A DNA stretch of 33,039 nt from a virus, in IMG/VR virus record IMGVR_UViG_3300032675_001516, positions 1-33,039 of that record; one strand, 5' to 3'. The notes beneath the pieces are model-generated. The model saw only the letters and a list, made by a program, of their open reading frames with translations. It was not told the origin of the DNA and ran no database searches. Both the position numbers and the translations under genes were made by a program. Positions 1 to 6,785 of this stretch are shown in pieces; position 1 is the first letter of the stretch, and every line of letters starts with the position of its first letter.

Positions 1-643
1 AGTAGTTATAGAAAGCGATCCATGCGGCATCGTGCTGTCCGTAACCCGAATCCCAGACCGAAGCCCAGACCGAAGCCCCGACCGAATCCCAGACCGAAGC
101 CCCGACCGAAGCCCCGACCGAATCCCTGACCGAATCCCTGACCGAAGCCCAGACCGAATCCCTGACCGAAGCCCAGACCGAATCCCTGACCGAAGCCCAG
201 ACCGAATCACTGACCGAAGCCCTGACCGAATCCCAGACCGAATCCCAGACCGAATCCCAGACCGAATCACTGACCGAAGCCCTGACCGAATCACTGACCG
301 AAGCCCAGACCGAATCACTGACCGAAGCCCAGACCGAATCACTGACCGAAGCCCCGACCGAATCCCAGACCGAAGCCCAGACCGAATCCCCGACCGAAGC
401 CCCGATTTTTTTGTTTTTGACGAGATCGACAACTATCGCTCGCGTGAAGCCCTGCGCCAGTGGCGACGAGCACCATACGATTCGCGGTTCGTTCTTGCCG
501 GCGGCCTTGTAGGCCAACCGTATCCCGCGCTCAGCTTCGGCACGATTGGCCGGAGCCGTACTCAGGCCGATGGCGAGCCACTTATCCCGCCATTCGGCCA
601 TCTTTGCGTGCTGTTCTGGAGTGAGCTTCTCAATATTTTTCAC
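1..643 (-). CDS. DUF6745-like protein with ASVx/DSVx repeats (3' end outside window)
   Basis: The function of this family is unknown; it is frequent in phages and bacteria. Reading the minus strand from GTG at 643 gives an N-terminal region with LTPEQ, EWRDKWLAIGLST and VWCSSPLA, which I recognise as the start of DUF6745-type proteins. About 30 tetrapeptides of the form [AD]SV[WGRS] follow, then GYGQHDAAWIAFYNY, typical of the family after the repeat, and the frame runs off the left edge. At least 214 residues are present. An AAGGA motif lies six bases before the GTG; an in-frame ATG at 682 is an alternative start without a comparable site. The complementary strand is also open through the repeats, but its Arg/Pro/Asp product matches nothing. 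The gene closes a three-gene minus-strand operon. The family call is strong; the role is unknown. Confidence 0.8.
   Translation of the reverse strand, partial: MKNIEKLTPEQHAKMAEWRDKWLAIGLSTAPANRAEAERGIRLAYKAAGKNEPRIVWCSSPLAQGFTRAIVVDLVKNKKIGASVGDSVWASVWDSVGASVSDSVWASVSDSVWASVSDSVRASVSDSVWDSVWDSVWDSVRASVSDSVWASVRDSVWASVRDSVWASVRDSVRDSVGASVGASVWDSVGASVWASVWDSGYGQHDAAWIAFYNY
46..404. repeat. 12-bp tandem repeat, about 30 copies
   Basis: Units of the form GAAKCC-CNGACC are repeated head to tail without length changes, so the minus-strand frame stays open throughout. Variation is confined to two places, A/D (GAAGC or GAATC) and the fourth residue (W, G, R or S). There are no spacers, so it is not a CRISPR array. 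It encodes the tetrapeptide region of the DUF6745-like gene. Confidence 0.9.
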
Positions 644-735
644 GGACCATCCTTTGCGTGCATATTTTGTGGAACCACGCATTACGTAAAACTGGCCAGC
701 CGCACCAACCGCAAAGCCTGATACGGCTGAACCAT

Positions 736-1041
736 CTAGTCGGCAACATTGCGAATCTCTTCTGGGCTATACTCCCGCTGAATCGTAATCTCGTAATTTC
801 CAGCAGGGAGCATGATCGGCGCGTGTTCATCGTGAACGATACGGACGCCATCTTCGCTGACGCGTAGATACAAGTCCGTGCCCACTTCGAGAACTTCGGC
901 CTGATTCAAGTTCTCAACCTTGTGGCAATGTCCAGTTACTTCTCCGAAAGCCAAGATGCCGCTCTCGCGCTTGTTGGCTGTGGTCTGCGGGACAGCCTTG
1001 ACCCGCTTGATGAGTACGTCTCCTTGCCGGTAAACCTTCAT
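736..1041 (-). CDS. Small conserved phage protein (MKVYRQGDVLI type)
   Basis: A 101-residue protein of unknown function. It begins MKVYRQGDVLIKRV, has a central GEVTGHCHKV motif and ends with the REYSPEEIRNVAD tail. I recognise this arrangement from small proteins often found next to DUF6745 genes in phages and bacteria, and the same pairing occurs here. A strong ribosome-binding site, GGAGG, lies seven bases before the ATG. Two histidines and a cysteine in the central motif could bind a metal, but that is inference. It is the middle gene of the leftmost minus-strand operon. No signal peptide or membrane segment is visible. Confidence 0.85.
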   Translation of the reverse strand: MKVYRQGDVLIKRVKAVPQTTANKRESGILAFGEVTGHCHKVENLNQAEVLEVGTDLYLRVSEDGVRIVHDEHAPIMLPAGNYEITIQREYSPEEIRNVAD

Positions 1042-1062
1042 TGTGGAACCTCCGTGGATATT

Positions 1063-1194
1063 CTATGCCTTGACAACTGCTCCGCAGGTAGTGCAGACGC
1101 GTTCGAGAGTCTTTAACCGGAAGTAGGTTTGACTGGAGCCACACACTGAGCACTTCGGCTTTGGCAGAACTTCAACTTGTTTTGGTTTTGCCAT
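1063..1194 (-). CDS. 43-residue zinc-ribbon protein
   Basis: The minus strand encodes a 43-residue basic protein with two knuckles, CSVCG (Cys15, Cys18) and CTTCG (Cys34, Cys37), the pattern of a zinc ribbon. It starts MAKPKQVEVLPKPKC and ends GAVVKA. No Shine-Dalgarno sequence precedes the ATG; instead the ATG lies seven bases after a predicted -10 box, so the transcript may be leaderless. It is the first gene of the leftmost minus-strand operon, 21 bases before the next gene. A nucleic-acid-binding or adaptor role is possible but not shown. Confidence 0.65.
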   Translation of the reverse strand: MAKPKQVEVLPKPKCSVCGSSQTYFRLKTLERVCTTCGAVVKA

Positions 1195-1201
1195 GAGCGG
1201 G

Positions 1202-1230
1202 AGTATTATCTATTTATTTTTGTTTGTCAA
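1202..1230 (-). promoter_or_regulatory. Minus-strand early promoter
   Basis: On the minus strand a perfect -35 TTGACA (1230-1225) is followed 16-17 bases later by TAATAC/AATACT (1208-1202). The start codon of the 43-residue zinc-ribbon gene lies seven bases downstream. The -35 lies inside TTGTTTGTCAAGG (plus-strand reading, 1220-1232), which recurs at the other divergent promoter near 7580. Confidence 0.6.
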
Positions 1231-1234
1231 GGGA

Positions 1235-1272
1235 ATTCTGTAATAATTATTTAGTTGACTTGTTTACAGAAT
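1235..1272. promoter_or_regulatory. Candidate operator, 9-bp inverted repeat
   Basis: ATTCTGTAA at 1235-1243 and its exact reverse complement TTACAGAAT at 1264-1272 flank 20 bases that contain the -35 box of the plus-strand early promoter. The left arm lies just upstream of the minus-strand -35. The placement suits a repressor controlling both early operons. No regulator can be assigned. Confidence 0.45.
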
Positions 1273-1283
1273 AAGTTTACGAT
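1255..1283 (+). promoter_or_regulatory. Plus-strand early promoter
   Basis: TTGACT (1255-1260), a 17-base spacer and TACGAT (1278-1283) make a plausible sigma70-type promoter for the replication operon. The GTG start of the first gene follows after five bases, so initiation would be at or next to the start codon. Confidence 0.5.
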
Positions 1284-1288
1284 GCGCC

Positions 1289-1771
1289 GTGACTTTCACC
1301 AAACTTTTCTCTTCAATAACAGCTTCTACCATCTGGTGTGAGGACGATCAAACACGCATCGTGTGGATCACAATGCTGGCGATGGCGAATAAGAATGGAT
1401 TTGTGTTTGCTTCCGTTCCGGGATTGGCTAAGATGGCGGTCGTCCCCGTCGAAGCAACCAGATCAGCTCTCGAGAAGTTTATGCAACCGGATAGAGATTC
1501 CCGCAGCCAGGAGCACGAAGGACGAAGAATAGAAGTCATTGACGGCGGATGGCGTCTGCTCACGTACATGAAGCACCGAGCGATCCGAGACGAAGAGGAG
1601 CGCAGGGAATACCTAAAACTGTATATGCGCGAGTACCGTAAACAAAATTCGTTAACAAATGTAACCAATGTAAACCACGGTAAACCGAAGTTAACCCAAG
1701 CAGAAGCAGAAGCAGAAGCAGAAGCAGAAGCAGAAGCAAGAGTCAAAAGCAAAAGTCAAAAGCTCCGTTAG
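1289..1771 (+). CDS. Phage replication-organizer-like protein (winged-helix type)
   Basis: The 160-residue product resembles the N-terminal, winged-helix-like part of phage replication/replisome organizer proteins: YTKLF-like start (FTKLFSSI), STIWCEDD, ITMLAMANKNG, VPGLAKMAVVPVE, DGGWRLL, then a basic REYLKLYMREYRKQ segment. Such proteins are thought to bind the origin and recruit helicase. The C-terminus is low complexity, with seven Ala-Glu dipeptides encoded by a hexanucleotide repeat, then Lys/Ser. The start chosen is GTG 1289, since no other in-frame ATG or GTG exists upstream before a stop; it has no Shine-Dalgarno and may be translated leaderless. It is the first gene of the replication operon, ahead of a helicase. 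Confidence 0.7.
   Translation: MTFTKLFSSITASTIWCEDDQTRIVWITMLAMANKNGFVFASVPGLAKMAVVPVEATRSALEKFMQPDRDSRSQEHEGRRIEVIDGGWRLLTYMKHRAIRDEEERREYLKLYMREYRKQNSLTNVTNVNHGKPKLTQAEAEAEAEAEAEARVKSKSQKLR
1698..1738 (+). repeat. Hexanucleotide microsatellite (AGCAGA)n
   Basis: Six to seven copies of AGCAGA encode the Ala-Glu run at the end of the replication protein. Gain or loss of units would keep the frame and only change the length of the acidic tail. Confidence 0.85.
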
Positions 1772-1829
1772 GAGCAAAAGATTTAAACCCTACTGGTCAT
1801 ATAGGGTATATACAGGCGGGGGTAGAGCG

Positions 1830-3389
1830 GTGAATCAGTCCCACCTTTTCCAGTCGGATGCCATTGAACCGTCATCCCTCAGGCCATTGCGACCTAGACA
1901 GGCCGAAGCGCTGGACAAGATTCGAGAGGCCGTGCGCGAGGGTCACCGCCGGATAATCGTTCAAGCTCCTTGCGGATATGGCAAGACCCTGACGGCGGCG
2001 CACTTGTGCTTTTCTTCCATGGCAAAGTCACGTCGTCCCCTGTTTACCTGCCCTGCCATCGTGCTGGTCAATCAGACCCTGAAAGCATTCGAGGACGAAG
2101 GAATTACGGACATTGGCGTCATCCAGGCCGACCATGATCGCACTGACTACTCCTGTCAAATGCAGATTGCCTCAGTGCAAACGCTCATCCGACGTGAATT
2201 GCCAGAGGTTGATTTCATCATCGTTGACGAGGCTCATCTGAGCTGGGAAGCACTTTATAAGCGGCTCGACAGCGAGGAGTGGAAAGATAAGATCGCCATC
2301 GGCCTGACAGCTACCCCGTGGGCTAAGGGCATGGGACTGCACTGGACGAAGCTCATTATCGCGGCGACGATTGATGATTTGATTTCAGACGGGCATCTCT
2401 CGCCATTCGTGGTCTACGCCCCGTCAAAGGAATTTGAGCCAGACCTGAGGGGCGTCAAGGTGGTAGCGGGAGAGTTTGCCGAAGATGGATTGGCGGCTGC
2501 CGTGGATAAGCCCCCAATCGTGGCCGATATTGTCAAAACGTGGAAGGAAAAGGCGGAAGGACTACCGACTTTCATGTTTGCCGTAAACAGGGCGCACGCA
2601 CAACACTTACAGCGGGAGTTCGAAGCTGCCGGCGTAGCTTGTGGGTACATCGACGCCTATACCGACGATTACTGGCGAGCGAAAACATTCAGACGATTCC
2701 GTTCTGGTGACGACAAGGTAATTTCCTCTGTCGGATGTTTGATTCAAGGGGTTGACGAGGACGTGCGAGCCATTATTGACGCCGCTCCGACGAGAAGTGA
2801 AATCCGACATGTGCAGAAGATTGGCCGTGGTTTACGCACGGCGCCGGGGAAGGGTCGCTGCCTAATCCTGGACCACGCAGGAAACACGATCCGGCTGGGG
2901 ATGGTCACTGACATTTACCATGACACCTTAGATTCCAGGACGACGGCAGATCGCGGAGAGGCTTACGAGAACGACAGGAAGCCAGCAAAGCCAAAGCAGT
3001 GCAAAGAGTGTCACATGGTTATTCCTCAAGGGAAACGGGAGTGTCCCGGCTGCGGCAGTCCGGCGCTCCGCAATGACGTGATGACCCTTGACGGGGAACT
3101 AGTGGAGTTCAACGGGCAGAGAAAGAAGCACGAACACAAGGCCAAACGGGAGCCATCGCAGCATGAAAAGCAGTTGTTTTACTCAGGTTTCCTGTATATA
3201 GCCCGCGAACGAGGTTACAGCGAAGGTTGGGCGGCTCATGCGTATCGAGAAAAGTATGGCGTTTGGCCGCGGAACCTGAGTAAGATCGCAACCGAACCGA
3301 CGTGGGAAACCAAGCAGTACGATCGCCATCGCAGGATTAAGTGGGCCAAATCGAGAGACAAAAAGCAGGCAGGAAACAGTGCGAGCTGA
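1830..3389 (+). CDS. SF2 DEAH helicase with zinc finger (COG1061/RadD-like)
   Basis: A 519-residue ATP-dependent DNA helicase or translocase of superfamily 2. Visible motifs are Walker A APCGYGKT (46-53), DEAH box (133-136), TATP motif III (160-163) and motif VI QKIGRGLR (329-336). After the second RecA-like domain comes a four-cysteine zinc site (CKEC 391-394 and CPGC 405-408). The layout recalls SSL2/RadD-type helicases used by phages for replication or recombination. Translation starts at GTG 1830, with GGGGG seven bases upstream; no ATG is close. Two small hairpins (1762-1775, 1787-1807) precede it. Its neighbours are an initiator-like protein and a primase zinc finger, which supports a replisome role. 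Whether it is the replicative helicase or a repair helicase is unclear. Confidence 0.88.
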   Translation: MNQSHLFQSDAIEPSSLRPLRPRQAEALDKIREAVREGHRRIIVQAPCGYGKTLTAAHLCFSSMAKSRRPLFTCPAIVLVNQTLKAFEDEGITDIGVIQADHDRTDYSCQMQIASVQTLIRRELPEVDFIIVDEAHLSWEALYKRLDSEEWKDKIAIGLTATPWAKGMGLHWTKLIIAATIDDLISDGHLSPFVVYAPSKEFEPDLRGVKVVAGEFAEDGLAAAVDKPPIVADIVKTWKEKAEGLPTFMFAVNRAHAQHLQREFEAAGVACGYIDAYTDDYWRAKTFRRFRSGDDKVISSVGCLIQGVDEDVRAIIDAAPTRSEIRHVQKIGRGLRTAPGKGRCLILDHAGNTIRLGMVTDIYHDTLDSRTTADRGEAYENDRKPAKPKQCKECHMVIPQGKRECPGCGSPALRNDVMTLDGELVEFNGQRKKHEHKAKREPSQHEKQLFYSGFLYIARERGYSEGWAAHAYREKYGVWPRNLSKIATEPTWETKQYDRHRRIKWAKSRDKKQAGNSAS

Positions 3390-3407
3390 CGAGTTTGCGA
3401 GGACACA

Positions 3408-3926
3408 GTGACCGCAGAAGAATTTGCTCGGCTTCTCGACGGTCGCAGAGTTGGGCGTGGCAAGTGGATAGCTAGATGTCCAGCACATGCTGATTCTCAC
3501 CCGTCCCTCTCTATAACTACAGGGAGAAAGGTTGACGTTGTTTTCAGATGTATGAGTCAAGGGTGTACGGCTAACGAAATACTAGCAGCGATGGGCTTAC
3601 GCTGGCGTGATTTGCTAGGGAGACGCCCACAGATGAGCAGAGAAGCGCGTAGCAGGCTCGCAGACGAGCGGGCATTGCATTCCTTGAGAGACATCAGGCG
3701 GCTAATGGCGATCGACACCTACCTGTCATTTCCTGAGATGGGCGTCAGTCAGCGTCAGGTCGAAGGGTGGGATGCTATTACGCGCCAGATACGCGATATC
3801 GAGGAGCGGTTAAATCCAAAGCTCAAGGAGATTCGCTTACGGGGTGAAAAGACGTACAGATTCGTCAAAAAGTGGGGATGGGACAAGCTATGGAATTTAT
3901 ATCTTGAGAGGAGCAACGCTTTATGA
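3408..3926 (+). CDS. CHC2-type primase zinc-finger protein
   Basis: A 172-residue protein whose first 70 residues match the zinc-binding domain of bacterial primase: CPAH (Cys24, His27), HPSLSI, then Cys48 and Cys53 in FRCMSQGC, followed by ANEILAAMGL. This domain recognises template DNA during priming. No TOPRIM catalytic domain follows; the rest is charged and helical and ends at residue 172. It may be a stand-alone template-recognition subunit, or a regulator derived from a primase. It starts at GTG 3408, preceded by GAGGA, 18 bases after the helicase, and overlaps the next gene by ATGA. Confidence 0.75.
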   Translation: MTAEEFARLLDGRRVGRGKWIARCPAHADSHPSLSITTGRKVDVVFRCMSQGCTANEILAAMGLRWRDLLGRRPQMSREARSRLADERALHSLRDIRRLMAIDTYLSFPEMGVSQRQVEGWDAITRQIRDIEERLNPKLKEIRLRGEKTYRFVKKWGWDKLWNLYLERSNAL

Positions 3927-4564
3927 GTACGCAGCTAGTACCGTCGGAGTTTTCCACAGGTGCAAATTTGCGCTCCGACGAGGTTCAGGAATTTGAGGCC
4001 ATCGACGCCATGGTGCGAGCCTACGAGAAGCAATGGGTTCTGATCGCCCAGCAGTGCATTCGAGTCCAATCCGCGGCGCTCTGGCGGCATGGGGGGTACC
4101 ACAGCTACGAGCACTGGCTAAACGAAGCCGCTCCTAAGTCAGCGAGAACGATCTTCTACCACGTTGGGGTGGTCAAGGATCTGGCTCCAGACTTCACATC
4201 GGAAGAACTCGCAGAGATGCCCCCAGAGACCGCGAAGGTCATGCGGAGGCTGTCAACCTCAACCAGACGTGATCCGGCTGTCAGAGAGGCTGGGAAGCGC
4301 AAGAAACGGCAATTTATAGAGACCGTCCAAGAATTGCACCCCGAAGAACACCTTGAATCGACATTTAAGCTCGAATTGCAGTTTGAAGATTCGTTCTCGG
4401 GGATCTTCCGCACTTTTGTAGACGGAATCAGGGCTATCGAGGATGATCCGGAACTGAGCTACGAGAAATGCTTCGAGTTATCGATTCTCTCCTGGCTGAA
4501 TGAGTCTTTCTGTGAAAATACGACGAACCTGCAGCGGTTGAAGCAGTTGGAGATGTTAAAGTGA
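3923..4564 (+). CDS. Unknown early phage protein
   Basis: I do not recognise this 213-residue protein. It is acidic and mostly predicted helical, with no Cys pairs suggestive of zinc and no membrane segment. A motif SARTIFYHVGVVKDL (residues about 73-87) could belong to a helix-turn-helix, followed by MPPETAKVMRRL and a basic stretch GKRKKRQ. A DNA-binding or replication-accessory role fits its place between a primase finger and a nuclease. The gene overlaps both neighbours (ATGA at the start, GTGA at the end). A copy of the dispersed palindrome with one mismatch lies at 3961-3972 inside it. Confidence 0.75.
   Translation: MSTQLVPSEFSTGANLRSDEVQEFEAIDAMVRAYEKQWVLIAQQCIRVQSAALWRHGGYHSYEHWLNEAAPKSARTIFYHVGVVKDLAPDFTSEELAEMPPETAKVMRRLSTSTRRDPAVREAGKRKKRQFIETVQELHPEEHLESTFKLELQFEDSFSGIFRTFVDGIRAIEDDPELSYEKCFELSILSWLNESFCENTTNLQRLKQLEMLK
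3961..3972. repeat. Dispersed palindrome copy (one mismatch)
   Basis: TGCAAATTTGCG; the 10-bp core GCAAATTTGC is a perfect palindrome. It lies within the gene at 3923-4564. Confidence 0.8.
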
Positions 4565-4857
4565 TCCGTGTCACAAAAGACGGACGCACGATCCGGACCG
4601 CGAAGGACTATACCGCCTTCCGCCATGCTCTCTGGGAAATAAACCATGGGAACTGTTGGAAGTGTGAGCGGCGTACTAACCTGGTAGCGCATCCGAGCGC
4701 AGATAACTCGTTTCACGTTCACCACAAGGGCGGCCGAGGGCTCGGAGGGTCGAAGAGGGATGACACGTTTTTGAAGTGCAGCGGCTTATGTGGCTTCTGC
4801 CATCGTGGTCTTCATAATCAGGGCTGTAGCGGAGTTCCGCAATGGAGCAGAGCATGA
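4561..4857 (+). CDS. HNH-like endonuclease
   Basis: A 98-residue protein with CWKC (Cys32, Cys35), a histidine-rich centre HVHH-KGGRG (52-59) and CGFCHRGLH (77-85). This is the zinc-knuckle plus His arrangement of small phage HNH nucleases, which nick or cut DNA using a bound metal. It starts at a GTG overlapping the previous stop. It lies directly before a RusA-type resolvase and overlaps it, so a recombination or branched-DNA role is more likely than packaging. The exact catalytic His-Asn-His assignment is uncertain, and it could be a structural zinc protein. Confidence 0.65.
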   Translation: MIRVTKDGRTIRTAKDYTAFRHALWEINHGNCWKCERRTNLVAHPSADNSFHVHHKGGRGLGGSKRDDTFLKCSGLCGFCHRGLHNQGCSGVPQWSRA

Positions 4858-5321
4858 AACTTGAGTTCACAGTTTACGGGGAACCGATTCCGCAAGGTTC
4901 AATGAAAGCCTTCATCCCGAAGGGTTGGACTCGAGCCGTGCTGACCTCGGACAACAAACGCACAAAGCCATGGCGCCAGGAGGTAGCCAGCTCAGCACTC
5001 GAAGTCATGGACAAAGAAAACCTTGAGTGTGCCGGCAAGAACGTGCCATTTCTGCTGGCAGTAGTATTTCGCTTTACGAAGCCCAGGAGCGTTCGCAAGT
5101 CGATTCTCGAGAAAACTACCAAGCCAGACATAGATAAGCTCGTGCGGAGCATCCTAGACGCACTGACGGGCATTCTATTCGTTGACGACTCGCAAGTTGT
5201 GGCTATCTATGCTCGGAAGGAGTTTGGAGCACAGCCCATGGCGAAGATTTCAGCTTGGGAGATTGAGGAATTTCCGGTTGGAAAACCGGTCGTGCCGGAA
5301 TGGGTTGAAATACCGTTTTGA
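4842..5321 (+). CDS. rusA: RusA-family Holliday junction resolvase
   Basis: The product (159 residues from ATG 4842) carries the RusA signature: GEPIPQGSMKAF near the N-terminus, KPDIDKL (94-100) with the acidic pair Asp96/Asp98, and DALTGILFVDDSQV (106-119) with the third catalytic Asp. RusA dimers cut four-way junctions during phage recombination and before packaging. Two starts are possible: ATG 4842 (CGGAG upstream) or ATG 4854 (GGAG six bases upstream, giving MKLEFTVYG, the usual family start). It overlaps the HNH gene and is the last gene of the early operon, 50 bases before a terminator. Confidence 0.88.
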   Translation: MEQSMKLEFTVYGEPIPQGSMKAFIPKGWTRAVLTSDNKRTKPWRQEVASSALEVMDKENLECAGKNVPFLLAVVFRFTKPRSVRKSILEKTTKPDIDKLVRSILDALTGILFVDDSQVVAIYARKEFGAQPMAKISAWEIEEFPVGKPVVPEWVEIPF

Positions 5322-5358
5322 AAGGAGGCCGTGAGAAACTAGCTGGAGACAAATCCGA

Positions 5359-5520
5359 CTACTGAAAGTGGCGGGCTCCTTGGATAAGGGAGCCCGTTAT
5401 TCTTTTGTGATCGAAAAAACCACGACCTTTTCGAATGAACCTGTAACTCTCGTTGATCACTCTGAACGGGCTACCTTGTTCGCAGACGATGGGAGGTGCG
5501 AATTGTTTCCACTTTTCCAT
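5359..5520 (-). CDS. 53-residue unknown protein overlapping a terminator
   Basis: Minus-strand frame starting MEKWKQFAPPIVCEQG and ending QGARHFQ. GGAG stands six bases before its ATG and it follows the stop of the upstream gene by 34 bases, so it fits as the last member of the minus-strand operon. The last third is antisense to the plus-strand terminator hairpin. I recognise no domain; the protein is basic. The alternative is that the frame is open by chance. Confidence 0.5.
   Translation of the reverse strand: MEKWKQFAPPIVCEQGSPFRVINESYRFIRKGRGFFDHKRITGSLIQGARHFQ
5372..5406 (+). terminator. Rho-independent terminator of the early operon
   Basis: An eight-base-pair stem CGGGCTCC/GGAGCCCG (5372-5379 with 5389-5396), a nine-base loop and the tract TTATTCTTTT end the plus-strand replication operon. 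The hairpin lies inside the coding sequence of a small minus-strand gene (5359-5520). Confidence 0.75.
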
Positions 5521-5554
5521 TCTGGTCTCCTCAGTGCGGACCCTGATCGAGGGA

Positions 5555-5740
5555 TTACTCCCCCTTGGCCTTGCGGATCGCGGCTCTCATCTGCGGAATG
5601 CAGGCGCATATTCCGTCGCATTTGATAATAGGGTCGTCATCCTCGTGTCCAGTTTCCTTGTGCCAAGACTCGGCCTCGGCACAAATATGCTCCAGCGCTT
5701 CGAGCAGTTCCGGCGCGGCGGCGATCATGGGCTTGGTCAT
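5555..5740 (-). CDS. Small phage protein with APELLEALE motif
   Basis: A 61-residue protein starting MTKPMIAAAPELLEALE. This motif recurs in many small phage accessory proteins of unknown function and also, as IAAAPMLLKVM, in the gene at 5880-6179 of the same operon, suggesting related domains. Three cysteines (CDGICACI) follow. The ATG at 5740 is chosen because it overlaps the upstream stop by ATGA; a longer frame starting at 5815 has no such support. Confidence 0.7.
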   Translation of the reverse strand: MTKPMIAAAPELLEALEHICAEAESWHKETGHEDDDPIIKCDGICACIPQMRAAIRKAKGE

Positions 5741-5883
5741 TCCGACTTCTCCGACTGCAAAATCACCGCCTCGAAAATCTTCTCCAGTTGAGCGCCACGC
5801 CCGCAATGCGGACAATCGACCATGAGCACGATTTCTTTGTCGGGCAGCGAATTGAGATATTCGATCGCTTCGCGGACGGTCAT
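5737..5883 (-). CDS. 48-residue protein with CxxC knuckle
   Basis: The product starts MTVREAIEYLNSLPDKEIVLMVDCPHCG. The first part (VREAIEYLNSLPDKEIVLMV) resembles short conserved phage or bacterial domains that begin with a helix followed by a beta strand. One CPHC pair may bind metal with a partner. The start is fixed by the ATGA overlap with the preceding stop, and the end overlaps the next gene in the same way. The function is unknown. Confidence 0.65.
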   Translation of the reverse strand: MTVREAIEYLNSLPDKEIVLMVDCPHCGRGAQLEKIFEAVILQSEKSE

Positions 5884-6179
5884 CGCGAATGCTCCGTCAG
5901 CAGAACGGCTTTTTCGGCCCAAACTTTGATTTTAAAGAGATCCTCTCCGCGTTTCCATGCAGTCTGGGCGGCGTCTTCTTCTATGGGTTGTTCGGCGGCA
6001 AGTTGTGCGATTGTGCGCATCACCTTCAAGAGCATCGGTGCGGCCGCGATCAGTTGCGCGTCATCTGGAGTTTGATTGCAAATGCAGACCGTAGTCTGAT
6101 CGGCGGCATAAACGACGTGGGGATTCGCTACCCCTTGGTGCCAGGGGCCGTCAGTGGGCTTGATACCGGCGAGTTTCAT
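5880..6179 (-). CDS. Small phage protein with GPWHQG and IAAAPMLL motifs
   Basis: A 99-residue protein: TDGPWHQG, VVYAADQTTVCIC, then DAQLIAAAPMLLKVMRTI. I recognise the general pattern of a beta-rich N-terminus that ends in an alanine-rich IAAAPxLL helix; it is widespread in phage accessory regions and has no known function. The start at 6179 overlaps the upstream stop by one base (TAATG). Its tail shares the motif with the gene at 5555-5740, so the latter may be a truncated paralogue. Confidence 0.7.
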   Translation of the reverse strand: MKLAGIKPTDGPWHQGVANPHVVYAADQTTVCICNQTPDDAQLIAAAPMLLKVMRTIAQLAAEQPIEEDAAQTAWKRGEDLFKIKVWAEKAVLLTEHSR

Positions 6180-6364
6180 TACTTCTCCTCTCGTAGAATG
6201 TTGACCAAGTTGGGCAGCGCTTCGCGCTCTGCGATCGCCTCTTGAAGCCATTCGCGGTAAAGGTCGAGATGCACTTGCGCGTCGAGTCCGTGTGCGAGTT
6301 CAACGTACTTCTCGAGCAAGGCGACGATGCGGCGGAGTAGGCTGATTTCTTTATTAAGGCTCAT
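6179..6364 (-). CDS. Small helical protein, unknown
   Basis: A 61-residue protein starting MSLNKEISLLRRIVALLEKYVE. It is predicted all-helical and amphipathic, with no cysteine, metal site or membrane segment. Its stop overlaps the start of the next gene by one base. I recognise no family; protein-protein binding is only a guess from the helix pattern. Confidence 0.65.
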   Translation of the reverse strand: MSLNKEISLLRRIVALLEKYVELAHGLDAQVHLDLYREWLQEAIAEREALPNLVNILREEK

Positions 6365-6545
6365 GCGTTCCGATGGGCGTGCTGCTCTCGCGGGATTCGT
6401 TTTCAAGGTTCACTCTCACGTTCTGATGCCGCGGTGCGCGGACTTCCGGCTGGCCTAGCCGATGCTGGACGGGATTTTCTACTCGGCATCTAAGATTCCC
6501 GCCCGCCACTGTCCGCGCACCCAAAACTTTGGGAACTATATACAT
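6354..6545 (-). CDS. Possible 63-residue basic protein
   Basis: A minus-strand frame starting MYIVPKVLGARTVAGGNL and ending TPIGTHEP fills the gap between two better-supported genes; it begins 21 bases after the preceding stop and overlaps the next start by 11 bases. The only ribosome-binding candidate, GGGAG, is two bases from the ATG, which is too close. The sequence is rich in Arg and Pro and has no recognisable domain, so it may be non-coding. Confidence 0.35.
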   Translation of the reverse strand: MYIVPKVLGARTVAGGNLRCRVENPVQHRLGQPEVRAPRHQNVRVNLENESRESSTPIGTHEP

Positions 6546-6566
6546 AACTCCCTAAGTACAATGAAA

Positions 6567-6761
6567 TCACTCTCTGCACAAACTACACTTGCAGTCGCAG
6601 AAAAAGGATTCGCAGCCATTTCCGCGCAGCAGACAATGAGGCATTATCCTTCCGTGTTGGCGTGCCATCCAGCTAAGACCCCAATCGTGGACGCGCACGA
6701 TGGCTCCCCTGTCGCAGGAGTGAATAATCGAGGCGTTGATTTGCGTCTTTTCTTCTGCCAT
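6567..6761 (-). CDS. 64-residue protein with Cys-rich tail
   Basis: The product starts MAEEKTQINASIIHSCDRGA and ends CESFFCDCKCSLCRE, with five cysteines in the last 15 residues, which suggests a bound metal or an unusual zinc tail. GGAAAGGG lies eight bases before ATG 6761, supporting this start over one 18 bases upstream. It follows the previous stop by 24 bases. No family is recognised. Confidence 0.5.
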   Translation of the reverse strand: MAEEKTQINASIIHSCDRGAIVRVHDWGLSWMARQHGRIMPHCLLRGNGCESFFCDCKCSLCRE

Positions 6762-6785
6762 GAATTCGACCCTTTCCAAATAAAA

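Noticed and set aside
46-404. CRISPR-like array
   Set aside because: The repeat is contiguous at 12 bases, with no unique spacers.
32-721. Long plus-strand open frame with RSPDRI repeats
   Set aside because: It is the complement of the DUF6745-like gene; only the minus-strand frame has family motifs on both sides of the repeat and a ribosome site.
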